A DNA stretch of 64,000 nt from Nonomuraea roseoviolacea subsp. carminata (GTDB taxonomy: Bacteria > Actinomycetota > Actinomycetes > Streptosporangiales > Streptosporangiaceae): assembly GCF_024172185.1 (NCBI RefSeq), contig NZ_JAMZEC010000001.1, positions 8,841,001-8,905,000 of the forward strand. Direction: 5' to 3'. Shown in pieces: positions 42,251-50,354 of this stretch (positions within the stretch are counted from its first letter, which is position 1; each line of letters begins with the position of its first letter). The position numbers and the translations under genes are program-made. The notes under the pieces are model-generated. The model was not told the DNA's origin, searched no databases, and was given only the letters and a program-made list of their open reading frames with translations.

Positions 42251-43951
42251 ATGAAGCTCGTCCGCACCCCCGACCTGGCGCTCGCCCTCGTGGTCGCCGT
42301 CCTGCTGGAGGGCGGCGCGCTGGCCTCTCCCGGCACGGGTCTCGTCGCCCACCTCACCGTGCTGGCGGGCTCGCTCGGGCTGGTCGTCTGGCGGGCCGCG
42401 CCGCTGGTCGCGCTCGCCGTGGCCACGGTCTTCATGCTGGTCTTCGTGGTCACCTCCAACCCGGGCCCGGCGGCGGCGTTCCCGGTGCTGGTGGCGATGT
42501 TCGAGACGGTCCGGAGCGGCCACCGGCTGGCCGCGGCGGTGGGCGCGGTCGCCTTCCTGGGCGGCAGCTTCGCGATCGGCATCGCCGATGCGGCGGGGCA
42601 GCCGCTCCAGCCGCTGGCGGAGCGCACGGTCCTCATGCTCGGCTGGTTCCTGGCCGCGGCGGTCGCGGGCAGCGCGAGCCGGGGCTGGCGCGCCTACCTC
42701 GACGAGGCCGAGCACCGGGCCGCCGAGGCGGAGCGCACCCGCGAGGAGGCGGCGCTGCGGCGGGCCGGCGAGGAGCGCCTGCGCATCGCCAGGGAGCTGC
42801 ACGACTCGCTCACCCACAGCATCTCCATCATCAAGGTGCAGGCCGGGGTGGCCGTCCATCTGGCGCGCAAGCGCGGCGAGGAGGTCCCAACGGCCCTGCT
42901 GGCGATCCAGGAGGCCAGCCGCGAGGCGATGCGGGAGCTGCGCGCGACGTTGGAGGTGCTGCGCGACTCGGCCGACGACCCTCCGGCCACGGGCCTGGAC
43001 CGGCTCGACGACCTGGTGGGCCGCGCCCGGGCGGCCGGCCTGCCCACCACCGTGACGATCGAGGGCGACCGGCGTCCGCTGCCGGCCGAGGCCGACCGGG
43101 CGGCGTACCGCATCGTCCAGGAGGCGCTCACCAACATCGCCCGTCACGCGGGCCCCGCGACGGCCTCGGTCCGCATCCGGTACGCCGACGAGACGCTGCT
43201 GGTGCAGGTGGACGACGACGGCCGGGGCTCCCCGGCGACACCTCCGGTGCCGGGCGTGGGCCTGCGCGGCATGCGCGAACGCGTCACGGGCCTCGGCGGT
43301 CACCTCCGAGCGGAGCCCCGCCTCGGCGGCGGCTTCACCGTCCAGGCCGAGCTTCCGCTCACCGGCTCCCCCGCCGCCGCCCCCTCTGCCCTAGCCGGCC
43401 ACCCCCAGCCCGAAGCTCCGGGAACGCCAGCAGTCCCCGCCCCAGAGCAATCACCAGCCGGCTTCCCAGGAAGGACGTCAAGCAAGGGATCAGACAGCAC
43501 CCCGGCCATGACGCCCAACACGACCCCCACCACCTCCCCAGACATGGCGCCCAGCTCCACCTCGACCACGCCCCCAGACTTGACGCCCGGCGCCACCTCG
43601 ACCACGCCCCCGGACTTGACGCCGGACACGACCCCGACCACGTCCCCAGCCATCGCGTCCGGCATCACCTCAGCCGCATCCCCGGACATGGCATCCGACA
43701 CGACCTCCACCAGATCCTCCGGCAAAACCCCGGCCAGGACGTCGGCCCGGCCCTCAAGCAAGTCCTCCGCCAGTACCTCGACCAGGCCCTCAGGCAAGAC
43801 TTCGGCCCGACCCTCAGACAAGACCTCGACCAAGACCTCGACATCCAAGACGGCGACCGTGTCCACGACCAAGACCTCGGACAAGCCTTCGGACAGGCTG
43901 CCCTCCGGCGAGGGGCCGGAGCCCGTCGCCCCTCTCGGAGACGCGTCATGA
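42251..43951 (+). CDS. sensor histidine kinase with long Thr/Ser/Pro repeat tail
   Basis: A 566-aa kinase. Membrane helices in residues 1-140 (ALALVVAVLLEGGALA, VAHLTVLAGSLGLVVW, LVALAVATVFMLVFVV, AAAVGAVAFLGGSFAIG, LMLGWFLAAAVAGSA). HisKA_3 motif RIARELHDSLTHSISII with His near 184, HATPase N-box VQEALTNIARHAG, G-box DDDGRGSPATPP and GLRGMRERV. The fold ends near residue 372. The last ~194 residues are a low-complexity tail with 12-aa repeats. ATGA overlap with the regulator gene at 43948. Confidence 0.92.
   Translation: MKLVRTPDLALALVVAVLLEGGALASPGTGLVAHLTVLAGSLGLVVWRAAPLVALAVATVFMLVFVVTSNPGPAAAFPVLVAMFETVRSGHRLAAAVGAVAFLGGSFAIGIADAAGQPLQPLAERTVLMLGWFLAAAVAGSASRGWRAYLDEAEHRAAEAERTREEAALRRAGEERLRIARELHDSLTHSISIIKVQAGVAVHLARKRGEEVPTALLAIQEASREAMRELRATLEVLRDSADDPPATGLDRLDDLVGRARAAGLPTTVTIEGDRRPLPAEADRAAYRIVQEALTNIARHAGPATASVRIRYADETLLVQVDDDGRGSPATPPVPGVGLRGMRERVTGLGGHLRAEPRLGGGFTVQAELPLTGSPAAAPSALAGHPQPEAPGTPAVPAPEQSPAGFPGRTSSKGSDSTPAMTPNTTPTTSPDMAPSSTSTTPPDLTPGATSTTPPDLTPDTTPTTSPAIASGITSAASPDMASDTTSTRSSGKTPARTSARPSSKSSASTSTRPSGKTSARPSDKTSTKTSTSKTATVSTTKTSDKPSDRLPSGEGPEPVAPLGDAS
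43529..43816 (+). repeat. degenerate 36-bp repeats encoding 12-aa Thr/Ser/Pro units
   Basis: Eight units can be aligned: TTSPDMAPSSTS, TTPPDLTPGATS, TTPPDLTPDTTP, TTSPAIASGITS, AASPDMASDTTS, TRSSGKTPARTS, ARPSSKSSASTS, TRPSGKTSARPS. The last ones become Lys-rich. The unit keeps the frame. This is the C-terminal tail of a cytoplasmic histidine-kinase end, where such tails are unusual. Confidence 0.85.
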
Positions 43952-44607
43952 TCCGCGTCCTGCTCGCCGATGACCAGGCGCTGATCCGGGCCGGTTTCAG
44001 TGCCCTGCTCAACGCGGAGGACGACATCGAGGTGGTGGCCGAGGCGGCGAACGGGGAACAGGCGGTGGCCCTGGCACTGGAGCACCGCCCCGACGTGGCG
44101 CTCGTCGACGTGCAGATGCCGGTGATGGACGGCATCGAAGCGACCCGGCGCATCGCCGCCGACGATCGGCTGGACGACGTGCACGTGGTGATCCTCACCA
44201 ACTACGGCCTGGACGAGTACGTGTTCGACGCGCTGCGCGCCGGGGCGGGGGGTTTCCTGGTGAAGGACACCGAACCCGCCGACCTGCTCCAGGGCGTGCG
44301 GATCGCCGCGCGCGGGGACGCCCTCCTGTCGCCCTCTATCACCAGACGCCTGATCACCGAGTACGTGGCCCACCGCCCCGAGCCGTCCCCGGCGGGCCTG
44401 GAGGTGCTGACGAACCGGGAGCGGGAGGTGACGGCCCTGGTGGCACGTGGCATGTCCAACGACGAGATCGCGGCCCACATGGTGATCAGCCCCACCACGG
44501 CCAAGACCCACGTCAGCCGCGCCATGACGAAACTCCACGCCCGCGACCGCGCGCAGCTTGTCGTGCTCGCCTACGAGACAGGCTTGGTGACGCCCCGTTC
44601 CCGCTGA
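43948..44607 (+). CDS. NarL/LuxR-type response regulator
   Basis: A 219-aa regulator. Receiver: VLLADDQALIRAGFSALL, phospho-acceptor VALVDVQMPVMDGIEATRR, conserved Lys GFLVKDTEPADLL. LuxR HTH: LTNREREVTALVARGMSNDEIAAHMVISPTTAKTHVSRAMTKL. Its ATG overlaps the kinase stop (ATGA), so it is the kinase's partner. Its 3' end is the first unit of a tandem repeat with GTACGAT cores. Confidence 0.95.
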   Translation: MIRVLLADDQALIRAGFSALLNAEDDIEVVAEAANGEQAVALALEHRPDVALVDVQMPVMDGIEATRRIAADDRLDDVHVVILTNYGLDEYVFDALRAGAGGFLVKDTEPADLLQGVRIAARGDALLSPSITRRLITEYVAHRPEPSPAGLEVLTNREREVTALVARGMSNDEIAAHMVISPTTAKTHVSRAMTKLHARDRAQLVVLAYETGLVTPRSR

Positions 44608-44740
44608 CTCGCCGACCGTACGATGTGACCCCCCACTCCCGCCGAGCCACCGACGCACCGATCGTACGATGTGGCCCCCGCTCCCGCTGGCCGCCGACCG
44701 GACGATGTGACGCCTCGCCTGGCCTCGCTGACGGGTGACG
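44587..44740. repeat. imperfect tandem repeat spanning the response-regulator stop codon
   Basis: Four degenerate units of ~36-46 bp, each starting GTGAC/GTGGC and ending (GTAC)GAT, begin at 44587, 44625, 44671 and 44707. The first includes the final codons and TGA of the response-regulator gene (TPRSR-stop). Copies differ in length, so this array is older than those at 16981 and 49912. Confidence 0.6.
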
Positions 44741-44909
44741 ACGATGCGCCGCGCGCACTGCGTAAACGCGTGAGATCTGAGCACCCCCCTGGGCGCCTGT
44801 ACATCTGCAAGCTCGTGGAGTTCCCGGCACCCATGAGATCCAGCGGGTTCGGGGATCAGAGGCGACAGAAGCCTCATCTCAGAGATCCCGGCTGCCCTAG
44901 ATTTCGAGC
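44741..44909. promoter_or_regulatory. short intergenic region before the S41-like gene
   Basis: A gap of about 170 bp with moderately AT-rich sequence near 44761-44775 and 44862-44895. No clear -10/-35 pair or operator is convincing. The S41-like gene starts at GTG 44910 and its promoter is expected here. Confidence 0.35.
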
Positions 44910-46346
44910 GTGACTTCTCTGGACTTCGGCGCCGAGTCCGTCCCGGTGATCCTCCCGGCCTCCGATCCGAGCCTGGGAGGTGCATCCGTGCTGTTCCGCG
45001 CGTCGAAGGCGGAGTTCGAAGCCGTCTTCGGCGCGTCCCTCGACGTTCGCGGACCAGGACCGGTCGAGGGCCCTCGTTGGGAGCTCGTCATCGACCCGGC
45101 CCACGACGGCCCCGCCGTACTGGACTGGAGCCCGCAGGATCGGGTGCTGACGTCGCGGGCGGCGGATGCGAGCGGGCTGATGCGCACCTTCCAACTGGTG
45201 CACACGATGGCCCGCACCCGCTCCACGCGCGAGGTCGATGCGGCATGTCCCCACCTTCAGGACGCGGTCGACCGGACCATCGCCGAAGTGGGCGCCGCCT
45301 TTCCCGGGCTTGAGCTGCGCGGGCTCGACTGGCCGGAGATCTGCGACGAGCACGCGAAGGGTGTCGTGGAGGCGTCCGATCCACTCGCGGCCGCGCAGCG
45401 CTGGACGGCTCGTCTCCAGGACGCGCACACCAAGATCGAGCCGGCCGCGCGCCCCGCCCCGCCGCCCTACGTGGTGTCCGTCCGCGACGGGGCCGCGTGG
45501 TTCGTCCGGGTCCCCGAGGGGACGCCCGCTTTCGAGGCCGGGGTACGTCCTGGTCAGCGGATCGTCGGCCTCGACGGGGCGAGCGGGCCGGAGCTGGCCC
45601 GGCTGATCGAGGACTGCCGGTCACGGACCGCGGCGCCGCGCCACATGCTCGGCCTGCTCACTGGACGTCGCCTTCTGTCGATGCGGAAGGAGACCGATAT
45701 CAGGGTCGCGGGGGCGGAGTGGACGGAGGACGGTCGATGCGATCCCGTCGAGTTGATCGAGTGGCGGCGGCTCGCGGCCGACACCGGCTATGTGCGGCTC
45801 AAGATCTGGCAGGGTCAGGTGGCCGAGGGGTTCGACGCGGCGCTGGCCGAGCTGAAGGGCTGCGATCGTCTGGTCCTGGACCTGCGTGGCAACGTCGGCG
45901 GCGACCTCATGCTCGCCACCGGCGCCAGAGACAGGTTTCTGCGCGAGGCCACCCATCTCGGCTGCATCGCGTACACCGACGGACACGGAGGGCTCGGCCC
46001 CCGAGTCGCCTTTCGCGGCGAGCCGTCCTCGGAGCGCCGCTGGCCTGGCCGGCTCGTCGTCCTCACGGATCCCTTGACCTACTCCTCCAGCGAGGACTTC
46101 CTGCTCGGTCTCCAGGGCCTGGAGCACGTCACCGTGATCGGGCGGCCCAGCGGGGGCGGGAGCGGACGTGCCCGGTCCTTACGCCTGCTCCCGGACTGGG
46201 TGCTGACGGTCAGCACGGCGCTGACGTACGACAAGACCGGTCGTTGCGTCGAGAACAGCGGCGTTCCCGTGGATGTGACCGTCCGCTCGGACGGGCCCGG
46301 TCACGGGCCGGACGACCCGGCGATCCAGGCGGCCCTCAAGTCATGA
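44910..46346 (+). CDS. S41-family (tail-specific) protease-like protein
   Basis: A 478-aa protein. The N-terminal half contains FRTFQLVHTMAR-like helices and a PDZ-like segment (FVRVPEGTPAFEAGVRPGQRIVGLDGASGPEL). The S41 core follows: YVRLKIWQGQVAEGFDAALAELKGCDRLVLDLRGNVGGDLMLA, then LVVLTDPLTYSSSEDFLLGLQ with the catalytic-Ser region and VIGRPSGGGSGRARSLRLLPDWVLTVSTAL. It lacks a signal peptide, so it is cytoplasmic or leaderless. Start GTG 44910. The substrate is unknown; family members clip C-termini or degrade tagged proteins. Confidence 0.85.
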   Translation: MTSLDFGAESVPVILPASDPSLGGASVLFRASKAEFEAVFGASLDVRGPGPVEGPRWELVIDPAHDGPAVLDWSPQDRVLTSRAADASGLMRTFQLVHTMARTRSTREVDAACPHLQDAVDRTIAEVGAAFPGLELRGLDWPEICDEHAKGVVEASDPLAAAQRWTARLQDAHTKIEPAARPAPPPYVVSVRDGAAWFVRVPEGTPAFEAGVRPGQRIVGLDGASGPELARLIEDCRSRTAAPRHMLGLLTGRRLLSMRKETDIRVAGAEWTEDGRCDPVELIEWRRLAADTGYVRLKIWQGQVAEGFDAALAELKGCDRLVLDLRGNVGGDLMLATGARDRFLREATHLGCIAYTDGHGGLGPRVAFRGEPSSERRWPGRLVVLTDPLTYSSSEDFLLGLQGLEHVTVIGRPSGGGSGRARSLRLLPDWVLTVSTALTYDKTGRCVENSGVPVDVTVRSDGPGHGPDDPAIQAALKS

Positions 46347-46506
46347 GGTCAGAGCCGTTCGCCCGCCCACTCGCCCCTTCCGAGGTCACGCCGTCCGGGC
46401 CGCCCGTCGTCGCTCCTTACGGCCCGCCATCCGGGTCGCCTGCCTCTGCTGGACACGTCTCACTTCCGAGACCTGTCCAGCGGGCTCGCGGCGACCCCGC
46501 GGGGTG

Positions 46507-47271
46507 TCAGTACTTGCTCAGGCCGAAGGTGGGGAGGTCGTCGCTGGTGAACAGCAGCTTGGGGACGAGCCTCACCGTGACGCCCTTCTGCCGCAGCCCT
46601 TCGCTCTTGATGAGGTCCTTGATGAACGCCTCGTCCCAGAACCCCGCGGCGTCGTCCGGGGTGGCGGCCTTCACCGACCGGGTGCCCGGTTCGGTGCGGC
46701 GCTGCCGGGCGTACCAGACGTCGATGAAGAAGCAGTCGTGGCCGTAACTGTCGACCTCCTGCGGGTCGCAGTCGGCGCGGCCGACCACGACGTACGCGTG
46801 ACCGCTCGCCCCGGTGGACTCGACCAGGTTGAAGAGCTCGACCTTCACACCCGACCCGAGCAGGTCGGAGTCGGCCAGCATGCCCATCACGCAGCAGGCG
46901 AACAGCGTGCAGTTGGCGCTGTCCAGCGTCCGGTAGTTGGCGCGTCCCACCTCCACGTACTTGTCCTTGAGCTTCAGGGCGATCTTCGCGAAGTTCTCCG
47001 CGGTGGGCGTGTCGATGTCGACGGACTTGGCGAGCAGTCTCAGCTTGAGCGCGCCGTAGTCGGTGAAGCTCCGGCTCGGCGGGATCGTCTCGGGCACCTG
47101 GCCGCCGCCCGCCGGCGCCTTGATCTTGCTGATGTCGACGCCTTTCTCCACGACGGTCTCCCAGGGGTTCCAGAGCTTGGCCGTGGCCATCCTGGTCTTC
47201 TCGATCGCCGTCTGGACGCGCTGCATCCGCTCCATGCGCGGGTTGGCGGTGTGGGACGGGTTCTCACTCAT
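46507..47271 (-). CDS. unknown protein with Cys-His-Asp order (papain/transglutaminase-like?)
   Basis: A 254-aa soluble protein. N-terminal helices (MERMQRVQTAIEKTRMATAKLWNPWETVVEKG), then DYGALKLRLLAKSVDIDTPTAENFAKIALKLKDKYVEVG. A Cys in ANCTLFACCVMGML, a His in SGHAYVVVGRAD and an Asp in HDCFFIDVWYARQRR fall in the order and spacing of papain-like/transglutaminase catalytic triads. No recognised family, no signal peptide. A hydrolase or effector-like enzyme is possible (inference). Start ATG 47271. Confidence 0.75.
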   Translation of the reverse strand: MSENPSHTANPRMERMQRVQTAIEKTRMATAKLWNPWETVVEKGVDISKIKAPAGGGQVPETIPPSRSFTDYGALKLRLLAKSVDIDTPTAENFAKIALKLKDKYVEVGRANYRTLDSANCTLFACCVMGMLADSDLLGSGVKVELFNLVESTGASGHAYVVVGRADCDPQEVDSYGHDCFFIDVWYARQRRTEPGTRSVKAATPDDAAGFWDEAFIKDLIKSEGLRQKGVTVRLVPKLLFTSDDLPTFGLSKY

Positions 47272-47503
47272 GGTGATCTCCTAGGCGCTCTCCGTCGATG
47301 CGCCGACGCTTTCACCCGGACGACCGGGCGGCAATACGCCGAGGCGCCGTTGGCCGGTATCGGACAAGTCGCGGCCGGGGCCGTAGAGATGTTCGGCGCG
47401 CGTCGCGGGAGCGCAGGGGAGCCGAAGGCCGTGAGGAGCGCTCAATCGAAGGTCGGAAGACCGCTCGGGAACGTCTCGGGATCGGGCACTAGGATCGGGC
47501 ACC

Positions 47504-48016
47504 GTGAGTGACGAGGACGGCGCGTGGGACGCGATCGACGTGATCCTGGAGCAGTGGCGGCGGGAGCGGCCCGACCTCGACCTGTCCCCCATGGGCGTCT
47601 TCGGGCGCCTCGCCCAGGTGGCGCGGGTGGTCGAGGCGTCCGTGGACGAGGTGTTCACCCGCCACGGGCTGCGTCCCGGAGAGTTCGACGTGCTGGCGGC
47701 GCTGCGCCGGTCCGGGCCGCCGTACACGATGATCCCGTCGGAGCTGTCGGCGGTGCTGATGATGTCGCGGGCCGGCATGACCAACCGGCTGGACCGACTG
47801 GAGGCGGCCGAGCTGGTCGAGCGGAGCCTCGACCCGACCGACCGGCGCAGCTTCCGCGTCACGCTGACCCCCGAGGGACGGCGGGTGATCGACGCCACGC
47901 TCACCGACCACGCCGCCAACCTGGCCCGGCTGGCCTCCAGCCTCGGCCCCGGCGACACCGAGACGCTCGGCCGGATCCTGCGCTCCATGCTCGCGGGCGG
48001 GCTCGCCGGAGACTGA
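47504..48016 (+). CDS. MarR-family transcriptional regulator
   Basis: A 170-aa protein: long N-terminal dimerisation helix (AIDVILEQWRRERPDLDLSPMGVFGRLAQVARVVEASVDEVF), winged helix LRPGEFDVLAALRRSGPPYTMIPSELSAVLMMSRAGMTNRLDRLEAAELVERSLDPTDRRSFRVTLTPEGRR. The GTG 47504 start is preceded by direct repeats of GGATCGGGCAC (47483-47503), which may be its own operator. There is no obvious enzyme partner downstream; the next gene is convergent. Confidence 0.9.
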   Translation: MSDEDGAWDAIDVILEQWRRERPDLDLSPMGVFGRLAQVARVVEASVDEVFTRHGLRPGEFDVLAALRRSGPPYTMIPSELSAVLMMSRAGMTNRLDRLEAAELVERSLDPTDRRSFRVTLTPEGRRVIDATLTDHAANLARLASSLGPGDTETLGRILRSMLAGGLAGD

Positions 48017-48062
48017 GCAGCCCCACTCCAGGGGCGACCTGGTCGGTTGACGCGGCATACCG

Positions 48063-48092
48063 GCGCGGCATGCCCGCGCGGGCATGCCGCGC
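48063..48092. terminator. 30-bp perfect palindrome after the MarR gene
   Basis: The 30 bases at 48063-48092 equal their own reverse complement, centred on GCCCGCGC/GCGCGGGC. It lies 46 bp past the MarR stop. As RNA it forms a long stem with a tiny loop; it can serve as a terminator for the plus strand and for the opposing hydrolase gene. Confidence 0.65.
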
Positions 48093-48176
48093 GATGCGGC
48101 GCCTCGACCTGTCGTCGGCAGCACGCCGCCCGGGCGCAGCCTCCTGATCGCCTGGGGGCGGCTTCCCAAGCCTGGG

Positions 48177-48361
48177 GAGTACGCCGCTCCGGGAGCGGCT
48201 TCCTGAACCTCGCGAGTACGCCGCTCCGGGAGCGGCTTCCCGAACCTCACGAGTACGCCGCTCCGGGAGCAGCTTCCCGAACCTCACGAGTACGCCGCTC
48301 CGGGAGCAGCTTCCCGAACCTCACGAGTACGCCGCTCCGGGAGCGGGCTTCGGTGAGCCTT
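48177..48361. repeat. 37-bp tandem repeat, each copy with a palindrome
   Basis: Five units start at 48177, 48214, 48251, 48288 and 48325 (GAGTACGCCGCTCCGGGAGC...). Each contains the self-complementary CCGCTCCGGGAGCGG, or a variant with one change. There are no spacers, so this is a minisatellite of hairpins and not a CRISPR. It ends just past the alpha/beta hydrolase 3' end (stop at 48388) between convergent genes. Confidence 0.92.
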
Positions 48362-48387
48362 TCCCGGAGGGGCGTCCCGGTGCCGGC

Positions 48388-49233
48388 TCAGCCGGTCGTG
48401 CCGACGTGCCGGTCCAGGAAGGCCAGCAGGGCTCGGGTGAGCGCCACCCGGTGGTCCGACAGGCCGTGGTCGGCGGGGAAGACGTGCTCCTCCAGCGCCC
48501 CTGACGGGCGGGCGCGGAAGGCCGCGGCGAGGGGTTCGTGGTGGACCGTGTGCGGGGTGACCGTGTCGCGGCTGGTGCCGATCAGCAGCACCGGGCGCCC
48601 GTCGAGCCGCGGGGCCTGCCGGGCCAGCCGCCACTCCTCCCCCGCCTCCTCCATCTCGGCCACCAGCTCCGCGCCGCTGGTGCCGCGCAGCGGGAGCAGC
48701 TCCTCCTGGAACGCCTCCACGTACGCCGCCCGCTTGACCGGGTCCTCGCGGAAGGCGGCGGCGACCGTGCCGAAGTCGAATCCCGCCCACGAGGCCACGG
48801 CGACGATCGACGGGTCGGCCGCGGCGGTCATCAGCGCGGCGAACCCGCCGGTGCTGTGCCCGACGGTCGCCAGCCGGGACGGGTCCAGCCGGTGGGTCGC
48901 GGCGAAACCGGGCTCGCGCAGGGCCGCGACGGCGGCGGCGGCGTCCTCCAGCACGTGCCGCCACGACCACGACCCGCCCATCCCCCACGAGCCGCGGTAG
49001 TGGAACACCAGCGTCGCGTACCCGGCGCGGCGCAGCGCCTGCGCGACGTCGAAGTTGCGCTCCATGCCGGGGAACCCGTGCAGGACCAGCACGACCGGGT
49101 GCGGTCCGGGCCCGGCGGGCACGTGCAGCACGCCGAGGAGCGTCTCGCCGCCGCTGGTGAAGGTGATGGCCGGGGTCGTGGCCGGGGGCCGCAGGCCGGC
49201 GGCGGGGTCGGTGACGAGGGGGTCCGGCGTCAT
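48388..49233 (-). CDS. alpha/beta hydrolase (prolyl/dienelactone-type)
   Basis: A 281-aa hydrolase: TLLGVLHVPAGPGPHPVVLVLHGFPGMERNFDVAQALRRAGYATLVFHYRGSWGMGG, elbow LATVGHSTGGFAALM, Asp in VLLIGTSRDTVTP and His in FPADHGLSDHRVAL. The triad is complete. ATG 49233 with GGAGG nine bases upstream. It is divergent from the TetR gene with two operators between them, so it is the likely target of that regulator. Confidence 0.92.
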   Translation of the reverse strand: MTPDPLVTDPAAGLRPPATTPAITFTSGGETLLGVLHVPAGPGPHPVVLVLHGFPGMERNFDVAQALRRAGYATLVFHYRGSWGMGGSWSWRHVLEDAAAAVAALREPGFAATHRLDPSRLATVGHSTGGFAALMTAAADPSIVAVASWAGFDFGTVAAAFREDPVKRAAYVEAFQEELLPLRGTSGAELVAEMEEAGEEWRLARQAPRLDGRPVLLIGTSRDTVTPHTVHHEPLAAAFRARPSGALEEHVFPADHGLSDHRVALTRALLAFLDRHVGTTG

Positions 49234-49252
49234 GCGCGTACGCCTCCAAGAG

Positions 49253-49310
49253 ATCGAACCGATCGGTACGAACAGCGACGGTAGCAGGACATCGAACCGA
49301 TCGGTACCAT
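49253..49310. promoter_or_regulatory. two TetR operators with ACCGATCGGT palindromes
   Basis: The 17-bp sequence ATCGAACCGATCGGTAC occurs twice, at 49253 and 49291 (38 bp apart). Each copy contains the perfect palindrome ACCGATCGGT (49258-49267 and 49296-49305). They lie between the divergent hydrolase and TetR genes, so one site may cover each promoter. Confidence 0.75.
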
Positions 49311-49317
49311 CGACCTC

Positions 49318-49917
49318 ATGCCAGTCGACAAGGGCGTCACACTGGACCCGGCGCGCACCCGCGAGCAGATCCTGCAGGTGGCCACCGAGGTGCTGTACGA
49401 GCAGGGGCTCGACGGGGTGGGCGTGGCCGGGCTCTGCACCCGCGCCGGCGTGTCCAAGGAGACGCTGTACCGCCACTTCGGCTCCAAGGAGGGCCTGGTG
49501 CGGGCCACGCTGGAGGCCCGCAGCGACCGGGTGACGCGCTGGCTGCGCGAGGCCGCCGAGGCGGCCGGTCCGGAGCCCGCCGACCAGCTCGGCGCCGTGT
49601 TCGACGCGCTCACCGGCTGGTACGCCGAGCCGGGGTTCCGCGGGTGCGCGATCGTGAACGCCGCCGTGCAGCACCACGAGGGCGCCGCCCGGCAGGTGGC
49701 CGCCCGCCACATGGACCGCCATCTGGAGCTGCTCTCCGAGATCGCCGCCCGCGCGGGCGCCGCCGAGCCGGGCGTGCTCGCGCGGCAGATCCTGGTGCTC
49801 ATGGAGGGCGCCGCCGTGGTCGCCGACCTGCATGGCGTCGACGGCACCGGCCGGCAGGTCCGGGAGGCCGCCCTCGCCCTCCTGCGGGCGTCGGCGGCCC
49901 GCGCCTCGGCCGGCTGA
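49318..49917 (+). CDS. TetR/AcrR-family regulator
   Basis: A 199-aa protein. HTH: TREQILQVATEVLYEQGLDGVGVAGLCTRAGVSKETLYRHFGSKEGLVRATL. C-terminal TetR domain: QLGAVFDALTGWYAEPGFRGCAIVNAAVQHHEGAARQVAARHMDRHLELL. It is divergent from the alpha/beta hydrolase and probably binds the two ACCGATCGGT sites. Its stop codon lies in the first unit of a 49-bp tandem repeat. Confidence 0.92.
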   Translation: MPVDKGVTLDPARTREQILQVATEVLYEQGLDGVGVAGLCTRAGVSKETLYRHFGSKEGLVRATLEARSDRVTRWLREAAEAAGPEPADQLGAVFDALTGWYAEPGFRGCAIVNAAVQHHEGAARQVAARHMDRHLELLSEIAARAGAAEPGVLARQILVLMEGAAVVADLHGVDGTGRQVREAALALLRASAARASAG

Positions 49918-50058
49918 CGCGAACGTGCCGCGGCAAGCCGCCCGGCGCCCCGTGCGGCAAGGCTGACGCGGAGGTGTCGTGGCAAGCCGCCCGGCGCCCC
50001 GTGCGGCGAGGCTGACGCGGGAGTGTCGCGGCAAGCCGCCCGGCGTCCCGTGCGGCGA
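49912..50058. repeat. 49-bp tandem repeat spanning the TetR stop codon
   Basis: Three copies of a 49-bp unit (starting GGCTGACGCG, then AAGCCGCCCGGCGCCCCGTG) begin at 49912, 49961 and 50010. The first contains the last codon and TGA of the TetR gene. The units differ by a few bases. The length is not a multiple of three, as for the stop-spanning array at 16981. Confidence 0.9.
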
Positions 50059-50354
50059 GCCGCCGTGGCCAGGGAGCTGCGGACCCGTGCAGCGCCGGCC
50101 GCGACGCCGTATGGGCGAGCTGACGCATCCGGTGATGCCGCTGCTGCGCCATGTGCCCGAATCGCAGGCGCGCGAGCTGCTGACCACGCAGGTTCCCTCC
50201 GCGACCGGGCCAGCTCGGCGAGCGCGGGCTCCCAGCCGGTCGACGGGGCGCGGCCGGGCTCGTCGGCGACATCGAGCGCGCCCTCCTGGGGTACGGCACT
50301 GGCAGCGACCAATGATCAAGTGAGCTGTGTTCCTGCCTGATCACCTGAGAGAAG
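50059..50354. other. no clear gene
   Basis: Remaining part of the gap before the recombinase fragment. A plus-strand frame reads MGELTHPVMPLLRHVPESQARELLTTQVPSAT and another ends DIERALLGYGTGSDQ-stop near 50313. Both look like non-random protein fragments, but they are in different frames, without known family, and may be decayed. Confidence 0.3.

Noticed and set aside
48177..48361. CRISPR-like array of palindromic repeats
   Set aside because: The 37-bp units are directly adjacent without spacers, and no cas genes are near. It is a tandem repeat.
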